DNA of 64,000 nucleotides from Synechococcus sp. UW140. GTDB lineage: Bacteria > Cyanobacteriota > Cyanobacteriia > PCC-6307 > Cyanobiaceae. A model generated the notes under the pieces. It saw nothing but the letters and a program-made list of their open reading frames with translations, did no database searches and was not told the DNA's origin. Every line of letters starts with the position of its first letter. The first letter of the stretch is position 1. The stretch is taken from contig NZ_UCOB01000010.1 in NCBI RefSeq assembly GCF_900474295.1, positions 1 to 64,000 of the forward strand. The letters are read 5' to 3'. A program made the position numbers and the translations under genes. Shown piece after piece: positions 56,153 through 64,000 of this stretch.

Positions 56153-57460
56153 GTGCTCCCACCAGCGGATCGTATCAGCGAGAGCACTGGGTCCCTGCTT
56201 GTGCTCTCCAACGGCCATGGTGAAGATCTCATCGCCCTGCGCGTCCTGGAAGCACTGCATCGCCGCTCACCTCGGCTCGTGCTCTCCGTGCTTCCCCTTG
56301 TTGGAGAAGGGAAAGCGTTTACCAATGCGTTGCAACAGGGATGGCTGGAGCTGGTCGGGCCTAGTGCTCCACTACCCAGTGGCGGCTTCAGCAATCAGAG
56401 CCTTAGGGGCCTGATCGCCGATCTGATGGCCGGCCTGCCTCTGCTCACTTGGCAGCAATGGTGCTGCATCCGTCGCCTGCGCAGCAATGTGGACGCCATG
56501 CTGGCGGTGGGCGATCTCCTTCCACTGCTAATGGCCTGGGGCTCTGGCAGACGCTTTGGCTTCATTGGCACACCCAAGAGTGATTACACCTGGAGTAGTG
56601 GCCCAGGACGAAGCCTGAGCGACTGCTATCACCGCCTCAAAGGCAGTGAGTGGGACCCCTGGGAGTGGGCTGTGATGGGCAACCGTCGCTGCCAACTCGT
56701 CGCCGTGCGCGATCGCCTGACAGCAAGAGGACTCAGACGTCATGGCATCGCAGCCCTCGCACCTGGCAATCCGATGATGGATGAGTTGGCCCTGGGTAGC
56801 CCGCCCATGGCCCTCGCACGCTGCCGCCGAATCCTGCTGCTGTGCGGCAGTCGCATGCCGGAAGCGCTCACGAACGCTGAACGTCTCTTGCGCAGCCTTC
56901 AGGGATTGCAGAGCAAGGTGCCAGTCTCCCTGCTCATGGCCACGGGCTCTCAGCCGTCCAAAAGCACGCTTGAGCCGCTCCTGGAGCGACTTGGATTCAT
57001 CGCTTGCCCTCCACCCGCTGATGCCTTGGGAGCCGAGGCCTGCTGGGTGAACGGCGTGCAAATGCTCCTGCTTGGACGCGGCCGCTTCAACCGCTGGGCC
57101 GGCTGGGCTGAAGTGGGCCTGGCAACCGCCGGTACCGCCACAGAACAACTTGTAGGGCTAGGCATCCCAGCCCTATCGCTACCAGGGCGAGGCCCACAAT
57201 TCACCAAGGGATTCGCCCAACGTCAGAGCCGGCTGCTGGGGGGCGCGGTGCGCACTTGTGCCTCTGCCGAAGAACTTCGGCGATGCCTGAAAGCATTGCT
57301 CAAGGAGCCGATGCTGCGCGCAGAGCTGGGAGGCATCGGACGGCAGCGCATGGGGCGCTCCGGAGGCAGTGAGGAGATCGCTCGCTTGGTGAACGAAAGG
57401 CTGATCACGGATACTGGGCAAACCTCCCGCCTTCGCGATGGCCGGCCTCCAGGACCATGA
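56153..57460 (+). CDS. Lipid-A-disaccharide synthase-like glycosyltransferase
   Basis: A roughly 435-residue protein related to LpxB-type family GT19 enzymes but of the divergent cyanobacterial group. LLVLSNGHGEDLIALRVLEA begins the N-terminal Rossmann-like domain, VGDLLPLLMAWGSGRRFGFI and LAPGNPMMDELALG follow, and GTATEQLVGLGIPALSLPGRG is the donor-binding region near the C-terminus. The open frame runs back to 56018 through the tRNA-Cys gene, so a later start is needed; GTG 56153 is chosen, with GTG 56201 as alternative. The acceptor is unknown. Confidence 0.8.
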   Translation: MLPPADRISESTGSLLVLSNGHGEDLIALRVLEALHRRSPRLVLSVLPLVGEGKAFTNALQQGWLELVGPSAPLPSGGFSNQSLRGLIADLMAGLPLLTWQQWCCIRRLRSNVDAMLAVGDLLPLLMAWGSGRRFGFIGTPKSDYTWSSGPGRSLSDCYHRLKGSEWDPWEWAVMGNRRCQLVAVRDRLTARGLRRHGIAALAPGNPMMDELALGSPPMALARCRRILLLCGSRMPEALTNAERLLRSLQGLQSKVPVSLLMATGSQPSKSTLEPLLERLGFIACPPPADALGAEACWVNGVQMLLLGRGRFNRWAGWAEVGLATAGTATEQLVGLGIPALSLPGRGPQFTKGFAQRQSRLLGGAVRTCASAEELRRCLKALLKEPMLRAELGGIGRQRMGRSGGSEEIARLVNERLITDTGQTSRLRDGRPPGP

Positions 57461-57707
57461 CTATCTAAGACTCTGCGCCGAACTGGCCAGCTGCCTGGGC
57501 ATCAGCCAATCAGCAGCTCGTCGCCGGGTTGAGATGGCGGCTGCCCAGGAAGGCCTTCGCGACGTTGAGGCCCGCAAACGGATTGCCCGTCAGCTCCTGG
57601 AAGTCAGCCGCAGCGAGCAGAAATCAGGCGAAGCCTCATCCTCTCCAAGACTCGATGCTCTACTGGCGGCACAACCAGAGGACGAGAACTTCATGCTCGA
57701 GGACTGA
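57438..57707 (+). CDS. Conserved small hypothetical protein
   Basis: An 89-residue, mostly helical protein (YLRLCAELASCLGISQSAAR; RRVEMAAAQEGLRDVEARKR) overlapping the previous gene by 23 bp. The opening helices have a helix-turn-helix-like feel (SCLGISQSAARRRVE), but this is not strong enough to call DNA binding. It lies at the end of an apparent two-gene unit. The function is unknown. Confidence 0.68.
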   Translation: MAGLQDHDYLRLCAELASCLGISQSAARRRVEMAAAQEGLRDVEARKRIARQLLEVSRSEQKSGEASSSPRLDALLAAQPEDENFMLED

Positions 57708-57735
57708 AGCGGATTGAAGCCGCTCAGCTTCAGCT

Positions 57736-58380
57736 TCAATGCTCGAAAACCTGGTTGAAACGCAGACGGTCCAGGTCAGAGATCACCGCAATACAAGGGA
57801 AGCAGCGTTGAGCAAGATCCCACCGCCCTTCCCTGCGCAACATGACTTCTAGCTGCTCCCGAGCGGGAAGCAGGAAACGGGCATCGTTAGCCGCATAGGC
57901 CAGCTGAGCATCACTGAGCTCATCAACCCGGCCCCAGTCGCTGCTCTGCGCCTGCTTGTCAAGCTCCACACCCACCAACTCCATCACCAGATCCTTGAGG
58001 CCATGGCGAGGGGTATAGGTGCGCGCCAAGCGACTGGCCACCTTGGTACAGAAAATCGGATTGACCGCAATCCCAAGCCCACTGGCCAAGGCCGCCACAT
58101 CAAAGCGCGCGAAATGAAACACCTTCTCAACCGAGGTGGATTCCATCAGCGCCTGAAGACGCGGTGCATCGGTCTGACCCAGGCCGATGCGCACACAGGC
58201 CACATGATCGTCGGGGTCGCAAAGCTGCACCAGACACAGGCGATCACGCCCATGAATCAGCCCCATCGCCTCGGTGTCAACCGCAACGGCCCGGGCACGA
58301 CCGAAACGCTCAGCCCAAGCAGCATCAAGGTCTCCATCAAACACAGCGAACTCACGGGGTGCGGCAGGGGCGTCAGCCAT
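57736..58380 (-). CDS. rnd: Ribonuclease D-type 3'-5' exonuclease
   Basis: A 214-residue DEDD-type exonuclease domain. AVAVDTEAMGLIHGRDRLCL carries DxE motif I, FHFARFDVAALASGLG motif II and YAANDARFLLPAREQLEVML motif III with the DEDDy tyrosine. The longer frame back to 58560 adds unrelated residues, so the ATG at 58380 is preferred. HRDC domains present in E. coli RNase D are missing, the usual short cyanobacterial form. It processes tRNA and other RNA 3' ends. Confidence 0.88.
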   Translation of the reverse strand: MADAPAAPREFAVFDGDLDAAWAERFGRARAVAVDTEAMGLIHGRDRLCLVQLCDPDDHVACVRIGLGQTDAPRLQALMESTSVEKVFHFARFDVAALASGLGIAVNPIFCTKVASRLARTYTPRHGLKDLVMELVGVELDKQAQSSDWGRVDELSDAQLAYAANDARFLLPAREQLEVMLRREGRWDLAQRCFPCIAVISDLDRLRFNQVFEH

Positions 58381-58516
58381 CGGGATCGCGGAAGGAGCAC
58401 AAGGACGACCCCAGTCTGACCAATCACTCCAACCCTCCCGATCTAGAGAATTTCTGCCTGTTGCTTGAAAATCAGAACGAGACCGGATTAGACAAAATTG
58501 AGACCGCTTTGTTTCT

Positions 58517-58915
58517 GTGCACAGCCGCCGCAATCCAACTCGCGCCTGCCTGGCCGACATCGAAAGCTATTTCCGCCAGCCACCACCGCGCTTTCTCGAC
58601 CTGGAACTCGCCGTCTGCTGGGTACTTGATTGCCTCCTGGAAAACGACAGCTATCCGTCCGGGCTGCTCCAACGTCTGGAGCATGAGCATCCCCAGCTAC
58701 GCCTGTCTGAAACCGTGCTCCATCAAGCCCTCGACTTCCTCGAAAGCCAAGGCATGCTTGACCACTACAGCAAGCGCTGTCCAAGCCGAGGCCGCCCCAG
58801 GCGCATGCTTCACCTGCACCAGGACGTTCGCGGCCAAGCCGAGCAACTGATGGGGCCCTGGCAGAACTGGCTGCGACAACTGACCCACAGCCACGCACTG
58901 ACCATGGCGACCTAG
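58517..58915 (+). CDS. PadR-like winged-helix protein
   Basis: A 132-residue protein with a winged-helix pattern: DLELAVCWVLDCLLENDSYP, GLLQRLEHEHPQLRLSETVL and HQALDFLESQGMLDHYSKRC followed by a basic wing (PSRGRPRRMLHL). This resembles PadR/MarR-type regulators. The start is GTG at 58517. It is in tandem with the next gene (33 bp). Its targets and ligand are unknown. Confidence 0.65.
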   Translation: MHSRRNPTRACLADIESYFRQPPPRFLDLELAVCWVLDCLLENDSYPSGLLQRLEHEHPQLRLSETVLHQALDFLESQGMLDHYSKRCPSRGRPRRMLHLHQDVRGQAEQLMGPWQNWLRQLTHSHALTMAT

Positions 58916-58948
58916 AAAGGATGGGCACCCAAGCGCCGTGGCCTGCGG

Positions 58949-59506
58949 ATGCCCTCCTTTCAGACCTCCACTCTGCTGCTAACCGCTTTACTGGCCATCG
59001 GGCTGGTGTTCTTCCTGCGGGCAGCGAGCAAAGACCGCACCACCGTGGTGGATGTGGCCTCGCCGCGCCCTCCTCTGGAAGTGCTGGAAGGCCTCAGCAA
59101 CTGGCTAGTGAAACGGGGTTGGGCTCCTCAAGGCGGCGATGCCGATCGCCAGGTGCTGCGCTTTCAGGGGCGGGTGGCGGCGAGCCCGCCACTGTCTGTG
59201 CTGCTTTCTTTCCTGGGCAGCATCGGCGCCGGCAGCCTGGGCTTGGTGATCCGTGAACTCCACCCCTCCCTGGGGTGGTGGCCGCTGCTGCTCGCGCTCC
59301 TAGGCCCCCTCGCTGGCGTGATCTATCGCAAACGGGCCGACCGCATCGAAGCAGTTGAGATCCGACTGATGAATGAGGTCGATCAGACCCAGGGCAGCAC
59401 CATTCGTCTCCGCGCCCATCGCGATGAACTGATCGCACTTGAACTGGAATTAGCCGGTCCGCTCGACCTAGCCAGCGATGGCTCACTGCTGTCGTCTCCG
59501 ATCTAG
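58949..59506 (+). CDS. Cofactor assembly of complex C subunit B-like (CCB) protein
   Basis: A 185-residue membrane protein: one N-terminal helix (TSTLLLTALLAIGLVFFLRA), a soluble LEVLEGLSNWLVKRGWAPQG region, and two further helices (VLLSFLGSIGAGSLGLV; WWPLLLALLGPLAGVIY) before a soluble tail. This matches the DUF2930/CCB group implicated in attaching haem c(i) to cytochrome b6. The substrate gene petB is also in this window but about 56 kb away. The assignment is from recalled family pattern. Confidence 0.68.
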   Translation: MPSFQTSTLLLTALLAIGLVFFLRAASKDRTTVVDVASPRPPLEVLEGLSNWLVKRGWAPQGGDADRQVLRFQGRVAASPPLSVLLSFLGSIGAGSLGLVIRELHPSLGWWPLLLALLGPLAGVIYRKRADRIEAVEIRLMNEVDQTQGSTIRLRAHRDELIALELELAGPLDLASDGSLLSSPI

Positions 59507-59510
59507 TGCC

Positions 59511-60371
59511 ATGCCGATCTCCAGGCAAATCCCAGTCTCACGTCGACGCCTCTCCCTGGCGCTTGCCGCAGGGGGAGTGGTCTTTATCAGCCTGAGCCTT
59601 GCGACTGCAGCAGAGGCACCAAGCCCACCAAGCACCGATCCTCTCTTGGGACAAAGGGTCCAACTCAAAGCCCGTTGGGTCGGAGAAGGTGCTGTGACCA
59701 CCAAGATCCCCATCCTGGTGCTGGCAGGCCACGCCGATTCGCAGAAGATCAATGGCTCCGGGACCTCCGGCGCCGCCGTGGATTTACACGGAGCCCGGCC
59801 GATGGATCCACGCATGCGCGATGAACTCTTCTGGAATTTCCAGGTTCGTGATGCCGTCGTTAAGCATGGCCAGACACGAGGCCTCAACATCAGCGCCTAT
59901 ACGCCGCCTGCTCTCACCATCCGCAACGGCGATCACCCAAGCACCAACTGGTCAACAGGGCGCAAACACGCCGCAAAAGGTGGTTACGCCTTTGAGATCC
60001 ACTTCGATGCCTATGGCCGGTTTGGCTATGGATCTGGCTTGATTCCAGCGATTCACAAGCACCCCAATAGGATCGACGAGAGCCTGGCCGCCAGCTTTGG
60101 GCGCTATCCAATCAACTTCCGAGGAGGGCTTGGTGCGCCTCGCCGCGGCATCAGCATTCTCGAGATCGGCAAGCTCGAAGGCAACCTTGAACAACGGCTG
60201 AGGTCTCGAAAAACCCGTCAGGCCACCCTGGACGCGATCGCCCGGAGAATCACCGACGCCATCCTCAACGGAATGCCGCCGGTCTCCAGCCCCATCGTCA
60301 ATTCACAGCCTGATGCGGCTGACACCGTGCCTCCAGAGACGGATCTTCGAACCAGTTCTGAGGACGAGTGA
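59511..60371 (+). CDS. Exported N-acetylmuramoyl-L-alanine amidase-like protein
   Basis: A 286-residue protein with an N-terminal signal-like stretch ([20 protein letters not shown]). The body has an amidase_3-like order: [15 protein letters not shown] (metal-binding His), [20 protein letters not shown] (His-containing strand) and [16 protein letters not shown] near the end with a candidate catalytic Glu. Cell-wall cleavage is therefore suggested but not certain, because spacing differs from classical AmiC. A TTG/other start upstream at 59478 is less likely. Its end overlaps convergent hemF by 74 bp. Confidence 0.6.
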   Translation: MPISRQIPVSRRRLSLALAAGGVVFISLSLATAAEAPSPPSTDPLLGQRVQLKARWVGEGAVTTKIPILVLAGHADSQKINGSGTSGAAVDLHGARPMDPRMRDELFWNFQVRDAVVKHGQTRGLNISAYTPPALTIRNGDHPSTNWSTGRKHAAKGGYAFEIHFDAYGRFGYGSGLIPAIHKHPNRIDESLAASFGRYPINFRGGLGAPRRGISILEIGKLEGNLEQRLRSRKTRQATLDAIARRITDAILNGMPPVSSPIVNSQPDAADTVPPETDLRTSSEDE

Positions 60372-61404
60372 AGAGATCAGTGAGCAGGGCTTCTCTGGAC
60401 CCCTCTTCAGCCTGATAGCCGTATTCCCATCGCACCAGCGGAGGCAGCGACATCAAGATGGATTCCGTGCGGCCATTGGTCTGCAAACCAAAAATGGTGC
60501 CGCGGTCCCAAACGAGATTGAATTCCACGTAACGCCCACGGCGGTAAAGCTGGAACTGCCGCTCACGCTCCCCATAGGAGAGCGGATGGCGTTTCTCCAC
60601 AATCGGTGTGTACGAAGGCAAGAAGGCCTGGCCACAGGCACGGGCCAAATCATGAAGCTGTTCCCAGTTCATGGGTCTTGACCCAATCTGCTGGGCCATC
60701 GCTGCGGCTGGGCCCTCGGGATTCTGGCCCTTGTAAATCCGACCGTTTCCATCCTGGTAGTCGTAAAAAATACCTCCAATTCCACGGGTCTCATTGCGGT
60801 GCTTCAGGCAGAAATACTCGTCACACCAGGGCTTGAAGACTGGGTAGAGATCGCCACTGACTGAATCGCAGGCCTGCTTGAGGGTGCGATGGAAGTGACG
60901 GGCATCCTCCAGAAACGGATAGAAGGGAGTGAGGTCCGCCCCACCACCAAACCACCACACCGGACCTGCTTCGAAATACCGGTAATTGAGGTGCACCGTT
61001 GGCACATAGGGGTTTCGGGGGTGAAGCACCATTGAGGTGCCGGTGGCAAACCAAGGGTGCCCCTTTGCCTCAGGACGCTGTTTGAGGATGGAGGGAGGCA
61101 GCTCCTTGCCATGCACCTCCGAGAAGTTGACGCCACCCTGCTCAAACACGCGTCCCTCACGCATCACCCGGGAGCGGCCACCTCCTCCCTCGGGGCGATC
61201 CCAGCTCTCCTCCTGAAAACGGCCAACGCCATCCAGACGCTCCAGGCCCGCGCAGATGTCATCCTGCAAACCCATCACCAAGGCCCTGGCCCGTTCTCTG
61301 GAGTCAGAGGGAGGAGGCGAAATCTCTGCAACAGCACCAGCGGAGGCTGCACCGGAGGCGCTGGAGAACGAGCCCTTGAGACGCCTCAGCAGTGAACGAA
61401 CCAT
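60298..61404 (-). CDS. hemF: Oxygen-dependent coproporphyrinogen III oxidase
   Basis: Decarboxylates two propionates of coproporphyrinogen III using O2, on the way to haem and chlorophyll. The 368-residue protein has [45 protein letters not shown] and [20 protein letters not shown], all HemF signatures. The N-terminus (about residues 1-35) is Ser/Ala-rich and specific to this group. In this organism, flux here also supplies phycobilin synthesis via haem and biliverdin. Confidence 0.97.
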   Translation of the reverse strand: MVRSLLRRLKGSFSSASGAASAGAVAEISPPPSDSRERARALVMGLQDDICAGLERLDGVGRFQEESWDRPEGGGGRSRVMREGRVFEQGGVNFSEVHGKELPPSILKQRPEAKGHPWFATGTSMVLHPRNPYVPTVHLNYRYFEAGPVWWFGGGADLTPFYPFLEDARHFHRTLKQACDSVSGDLYPVFKPWCDEYFCLKHRNETRGIGGIFYDYQDGNGRIYKGQNPEGPAAAMAQQIGSRPMNWEQLHDLARACGQAFLPSYTPIVEKRHPLSYGERERQFQLYRRGRYVEFNLVWDRGTIFGLQTNGRTESILMSLPPLVRWEYGYQAEEGSREALLTDLFTRPQNWFEDPSLEARCQPHQAVN

Positions 61405-61523
61405 GGATGGAATCCTGCAGGTACTGACAGGAACCTTTTCAGCCCGTGCCCCCCTCCGACAAGAGCACGTGAAGGACTGTTATGGGAGCCCACACCTAGG
61501 ATCCGCCTCAACGAACCGGATCC

Positions 61524-62618
61524 ATGGCGACCGCAGAGCAGGCCAGCGAAGCACTGGCAACCATCCTTGATGCCGGCAGCGGGCGCCCGGCCCTCGAACT
61601 CGGCTGGATTGACAAGGTGCGTTTAGACCCTCCTAGGGCCGTGATCCGGCTCAGCCTGCCAGGCTTCGCCCAGGGCCAACGTGAGCGGATTGCCCAGGAG
61701 AGTCGCGAACGACTGCTCCAACTCGATGGCATCAATGAAGTCCAGATCGAGGTCGGCAATGCGACGAGCCAACAGCCGAAGCAAACCCCTGGGGGCATCG
61801 GCCAGGCCGGCCACGGCCAAGTGGCCGAACGTCAGTCGATACCTGGCGTGAAGCAAGTCATCGCCGTGAGCAGTGGCAAAGGCGGTGTGGGCAAAAGCAC
61901 GGTGGCCGTGAATCTGGCCTGCGCACTGGCGCAGCAAGGCCTTCGCGTTGGCCTCCTCGATGCCGACATCTACGGCCCCAATGCGCCAACGATGCTCGGG
62001 GTCGCAGACCGCACGCCGGAGGTGCAAGGGAGCGGTGGCGAGCAAAGCATGACCCCGATCGACAGCTGCGGCATCGCGATGGTGTCGATGGGCCTGCTGA
62101 TCGATGCCGACCAACCTGTGATCTGGCGCGGACCCATGCTCAACGGCATCATCCGTCAGTTCCTCTATCAGGTGAGCTGGGGTGAGCGAGATGTGCTTGT
62201 GGTGGATCTTCCCCCAGGCACCGGGGATGCCCAGCTTTCCCTCGCCCAAGCCGTCCCCATGGCCGGTGTCGTGATCGTGACCACCCCCCAGCAGGTGGCC
62301 CTGCAGGATGCGCGCCGTGGTCTAGCCATGTTCCGCCAAATGTCGATCCCAGTGCTCGGCGTGGTTGAGAACATGAGTGCCTTCATTCCTCCTGACCAGC
62401 CGGACAAGCGCTACGCCCTCTTTGGAGAAGGGGGCGGCCAAAGCCTTGCCGATGAATTCGACACACCCCTTCTGGCACAGATCCCTCTGGAAATGCCTGT
62501 TCTCTCAGGAGGCGACCAAGGGCGACCGATCGTGATCAGTCAACCCGACTCAGCCAGCGCCGGCAGCATCCGCTCCCTGGCCGGACGGGTTACAGAGCTC
62601 ATGGGAGCTCCAGCCTGA
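61524..62618 (+). CDS. mrp: Mrp/NBP35-type iron-sulfur carrier ATPase
   Basis: A 364-residue P-loop NTPase thought to carry and insert Fe-S clusters (ApbC/HCF101 class). An N-terminal MIP18/DUF59 domain (about residues 1-85) is followed by [20 protein letters not shown] (Walker A near residues 118-126), LLDADIYGPNAPTMLGV and VDLPPGTGDAQLSL. The Cys-x2-Cys motif usual in Mrp near ENMS is absent: the segment reads ENMSAFIPPDQPDKRYALFG. The rodA start overlaps its last base. Confidence 0.93.
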   Translation: MATAEQASEALATILDAGSGRPALELGWIDKVRLDPPRAVIRLSLPGFAQGQRERIAQESRERLLQLDGINEVQIEVGNATSQQPKQTPGGIGQAGHGQVAERQSIPGVKQVIAVSSGKGGVGKSTVAVNLACALAQQGLRVGLLDADIYGPNAPTMLGVADRTPEVQGSGGEQSMTPIDSCGIAMVSMGLLIDADQPVIWRGPMLNGIIRQFLYQVSWGERDVLVVDLPPGTGDAQLSLAQAVPMAGVVIVTTPQQVALQDARRGLAMFRQMSIPVLGVVENMSAFIPPDQPDKRYALFGEGGGQSLADEFDTPLLAQIPLEMPVLSGGDQGRPIVISQPDSASAGSIRSLAGRVTELMGAPA

Positions 62619-63955
62619 TGGTTTGGGGAGCTTGGCGGCGGCGGCGGCGATCCAGTCTTCACGCCCACGCGGGCTCTCAACTCCGCCGCCGCCAAGAGTT
62701 TGAGCTGGTGCTGTGGGGTGTGCCTCTTGCAATGGTGGCAATTTCCAGCCTTTTAATTCTCAGCATCGAGCGTCAAGATGCATTGGAAGGATGGTCTTCA
62801 TTCTCATTCAGCCTCTTAGGACTGCTTCAATTCATTAATAGCCAGCTGTGGTTATCGCAGCTTGCGACAGCGCTATTTGGCATCGTTGTTGCACTACTTC
62901 TCGCGAAATTTAGGCTCGAAAGATTCAAGCCTTTATTGCTCCCTATCTACATCACCACTGTGATCAGCCTGATCGCGGTGAAGGTCATTGGCACCTCTGC
63001 ACTCGGCGCCCAGCGCTGGATCAGCATCGGGCCGTTCAACATTCAGCCTTCAGAGTTTGCAAAGTTATCCGCCATCCTTCTGCTCGCTGCAGTCCTCGAC
63101 CGTTTCCCTGTCGAACGCCCCGTCGATTTACTCCGCCCTCTTGGGGTGATTTCGATCCCATGGGCTCTGGTGTTTATCCAGCCCGACCTCGGTACATCAC
63201 TGGTGTTTGGGGCCATGCTGCTGACGATGCTCTATTGGTCGGGCATGCCCTTTGAGTGGCTGGTGCTGCTGCTCTCGCCGCTGGTCACGGCTCTGGTTTC
63301 AGGGCTGATCCCCTGGGCACTAGCCCTCTGGGTCCCTCTGATCGTTCTGATCGCTTACCGGTCGCTGCCCTGGAAGCGAATGGCCAGCGCATTCGTCCTG
63401 ATCGTGCAGGCCACGGTTGCGGGGATCACACCATGGCTATGGATGCATGGGCTCAAGGATTACCAAAGGGATCGTCTGGTGCTGTTTCTCGACCCAGGCA
63501 AAGATCCCCTTGGCGGTGGCTACCACCTCTTGCAAAGCACCGTCGGCATCGGCTCCGGCGGCTTGTTCGGCACGGGTCTGCTGCAGGGGCAGCTCACCAA
63601 GCTGCGCTTCATTCCAGAACAGCACACCGATTTCATCTTCAGCGCTCTGGGCGAGGAGGTGGGTTACCTCGGCACGGTCTTGCTGGTGATTGGCTTCGCG
63701 CTGCTGATGACACGCCTGGTGCAGGTGGCCAATCGAGCCCGCACAGACTTTGAGTCGCTCATGGTGATTGGAGTCGCCACGATGGTGATGTTTCAGGCAG
63801 TCGTGAACATCTTCATGACCATCGGCCTAGGCCCCATCACCGGGATTCCTCTTCCCTTCATGAGCTATGGACGCTTCGCCATGGTCGTGAACTTCATCGC
63901 ACTCGGCCTTTGTCTATCTGTGGCCAGACGTGGTCGACAGCAACAGCTTCGGTGA
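62618..63955 (+). CDS. rodA: RodA, SEDS-family peptidoglycan polymerase
   Basis: A 445-residue multi-pass membrane protein that polymerises glycan strands during cell elongation. After a basic N-terminal tail there are about ten helices. TSALGAQRWISIGPFNIQPS is the SEDS signature with QPSE, and GLMLTMLYWSGM-type and GSGGLFGTGLLQGQLTKLRF segments follow. EQHTDFIFSALGEEVGYLGT is also characteristic. The start is ATG 62618, overlapping mrp by one base. The next frame begins in a GTGA overlap at its stop. Confidence 0.93.
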   Translation: MVWGAWRRRRRSSLHAHAGSQLRRRQEFELVLWGVPLAMVAISSLLILSIERQDALEGWSSFSFSLLGLLQFINSQLWLSQLATALFGIVVALLLAKFRLERFKPLLLPIYITTVISLIAVKVIGTSALGAQRWISIGPFNIQPSEFAKLSAILLLAAVLDRFPVERPVDLLRPLGVISIPWALVFIQPDLGTSLVFGAMLLTMLYWSGMPFEWLVLLLSPLVTALVSGLIPWALALWVPLIVLIAYRSLPWKRMASAFVLIVQATVAGITPWLWMHGLKDYQRDRLVLFLDPGKDPLGGGYHLLQSTVGIGSGGLFGTGLLQGQLTKLRFIPEQHTDFIFSALGEEVGYLGTVLLVIGFALLMTRLVQVANRARTDFESLMVIGVATMVMFQAVVNIFMTIGLGPITGIPLPFMSYGRFAMVVNFIALGLCLSVARRGRQQQLR

Positions 63956-64000
63956 CGAAACCAATCACGCTGCAGAGCCTGCAGGAGTGCATGGCTGAGG
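63952..64000 (+). CDS. Start of an unidentified gene cut by the window edge
   Basis: A GTG at 63952 overlaps the rodA stop (GTGA), and the frame reads VTKPITLQSLQECMAE to the window edge without a stop. The coupling pattern matches other gene pairs in this genome, so a downstream operon member is likely. Sixteen residues are too few to identify it. Confidence 0.4.
   Translation, partial: MTKPITLQSLQECMAE

Noticed and set aside
58164-58850. 228-residue plus-strand frame across the RNase D and winged-helix region
   Set aside because: It lies antisense to RNase D and out of frame with the winged-helix gene; its translation is His/Gln/Pro-rich and lacks motifs.

Overview
The window is a chromosomal segment of a marine, phycoerythrin-II-containing Synechococcus (cyanobacterial cluster 5). 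The evidence is direct. It carries oxygenic photosynthesis genes (petB/petD, psbB, psbT, psbM) and a complete phycobilisome rod gene region with phycocyanin, phycoerythrin I and phycoerythrin II subunits, their linkers, bilin lyases and the phycoerythrobilin biosynthesis pair pebA/pebB. Base composition is moderate overall. The phycobiliprotein structural genes and core housekeeping genes are G+C-richer, while many lyase and unknown genes in the rod region are visibly A+T-rich.

Layout. (1) 0.1-21.1 kb, core genome: neutral invertase; petB-petD; ctpA with an HD hydrolase; minC-minD-minE and a mini-LuxR regulator running into tRNA-Thr; then on the minus strand a thioesterase, dprA, prmC, a Sua5/YrdC protein and a tiny membrane protein; a universal stress protein; a ferredoxin-like gene and psbM; psbB-psbT; nrdR-rpsA; a HAD hydrolase, metK and a sugar kinase; and comF running into tRNA-Phe. 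(2) 21.2-49.2 kb, phycobilisome rod region: an outer block of unknown genes, a CpcT-like protein, an allophycocyanin-like protein (aplA) and a membrane-anchored rod linker (cpcG2/cpcL); the PE linkers mpeD, cpeC, mpeE and cpeE with cpeS-cpeT-cpeR; three opposing Nif11-like small genes; mpeY/mpeQ-mpeB-mpeA-mpeC-mpeU; cpeY-cpeZ on the minus strand; two unknown genes; mpeV; cpeB-cpeA on the minus strand; a CpcS-family lyase with pebA-pebB; and rpcB-rpcA-rpcT-rpcG. (3) 49.2-64 kb, core genome: phosphatase, panC-cmk, rlpA, purM, aldo/keto reductase, tRNA-Cys, lipid-A-disaccharide-synthase-like gene, RNase D, a cytochrome b6 haem assembly factor, an amidase-like gene, hemF, mrp and rodA.

How the rod genes fit together. 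PebA and PebB make phycoerythrobilin from biliverdin. The lyases place it, or its isomer phycourobilin, on defined cysteines of the alpha and beta subunits: the S/U type (CpeS and a second member), the T type (CpeT, RpcT and a divergent third copy) and the HEAT-repeat E/F type (CpeY/CpeZ, MpeY or MpeQ, MpeU, MpeV, RpcG). The linkers stack R-phycocyanin, PE-I and PE-II into rods, and CpeR is the expected activator of PE genes. MpeU together with the fused PecE-PecF type lyase-isomerase RpcG, and the absence of fciA/fciB/mpeZ at either end of the region, point to a phycourobilin-rich blue-light specialist. That is inference, because a type-IV chromatic acclimation island could lie outside the window.

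Least explained parts: three Nif11-like genes inside the rod region, the aplA / truncated CpcT-like / unknown trio at its tRNA-Phe end, an unknown gene pair beside mpeV, and several inverted or direct repeats in phycobilisome intergenic regions. No IS element, integrase, CRISPR array or rRNA gene is visible. Gene-to-family assignments come from reading the translated sequences and recalled family features, not from database searches.
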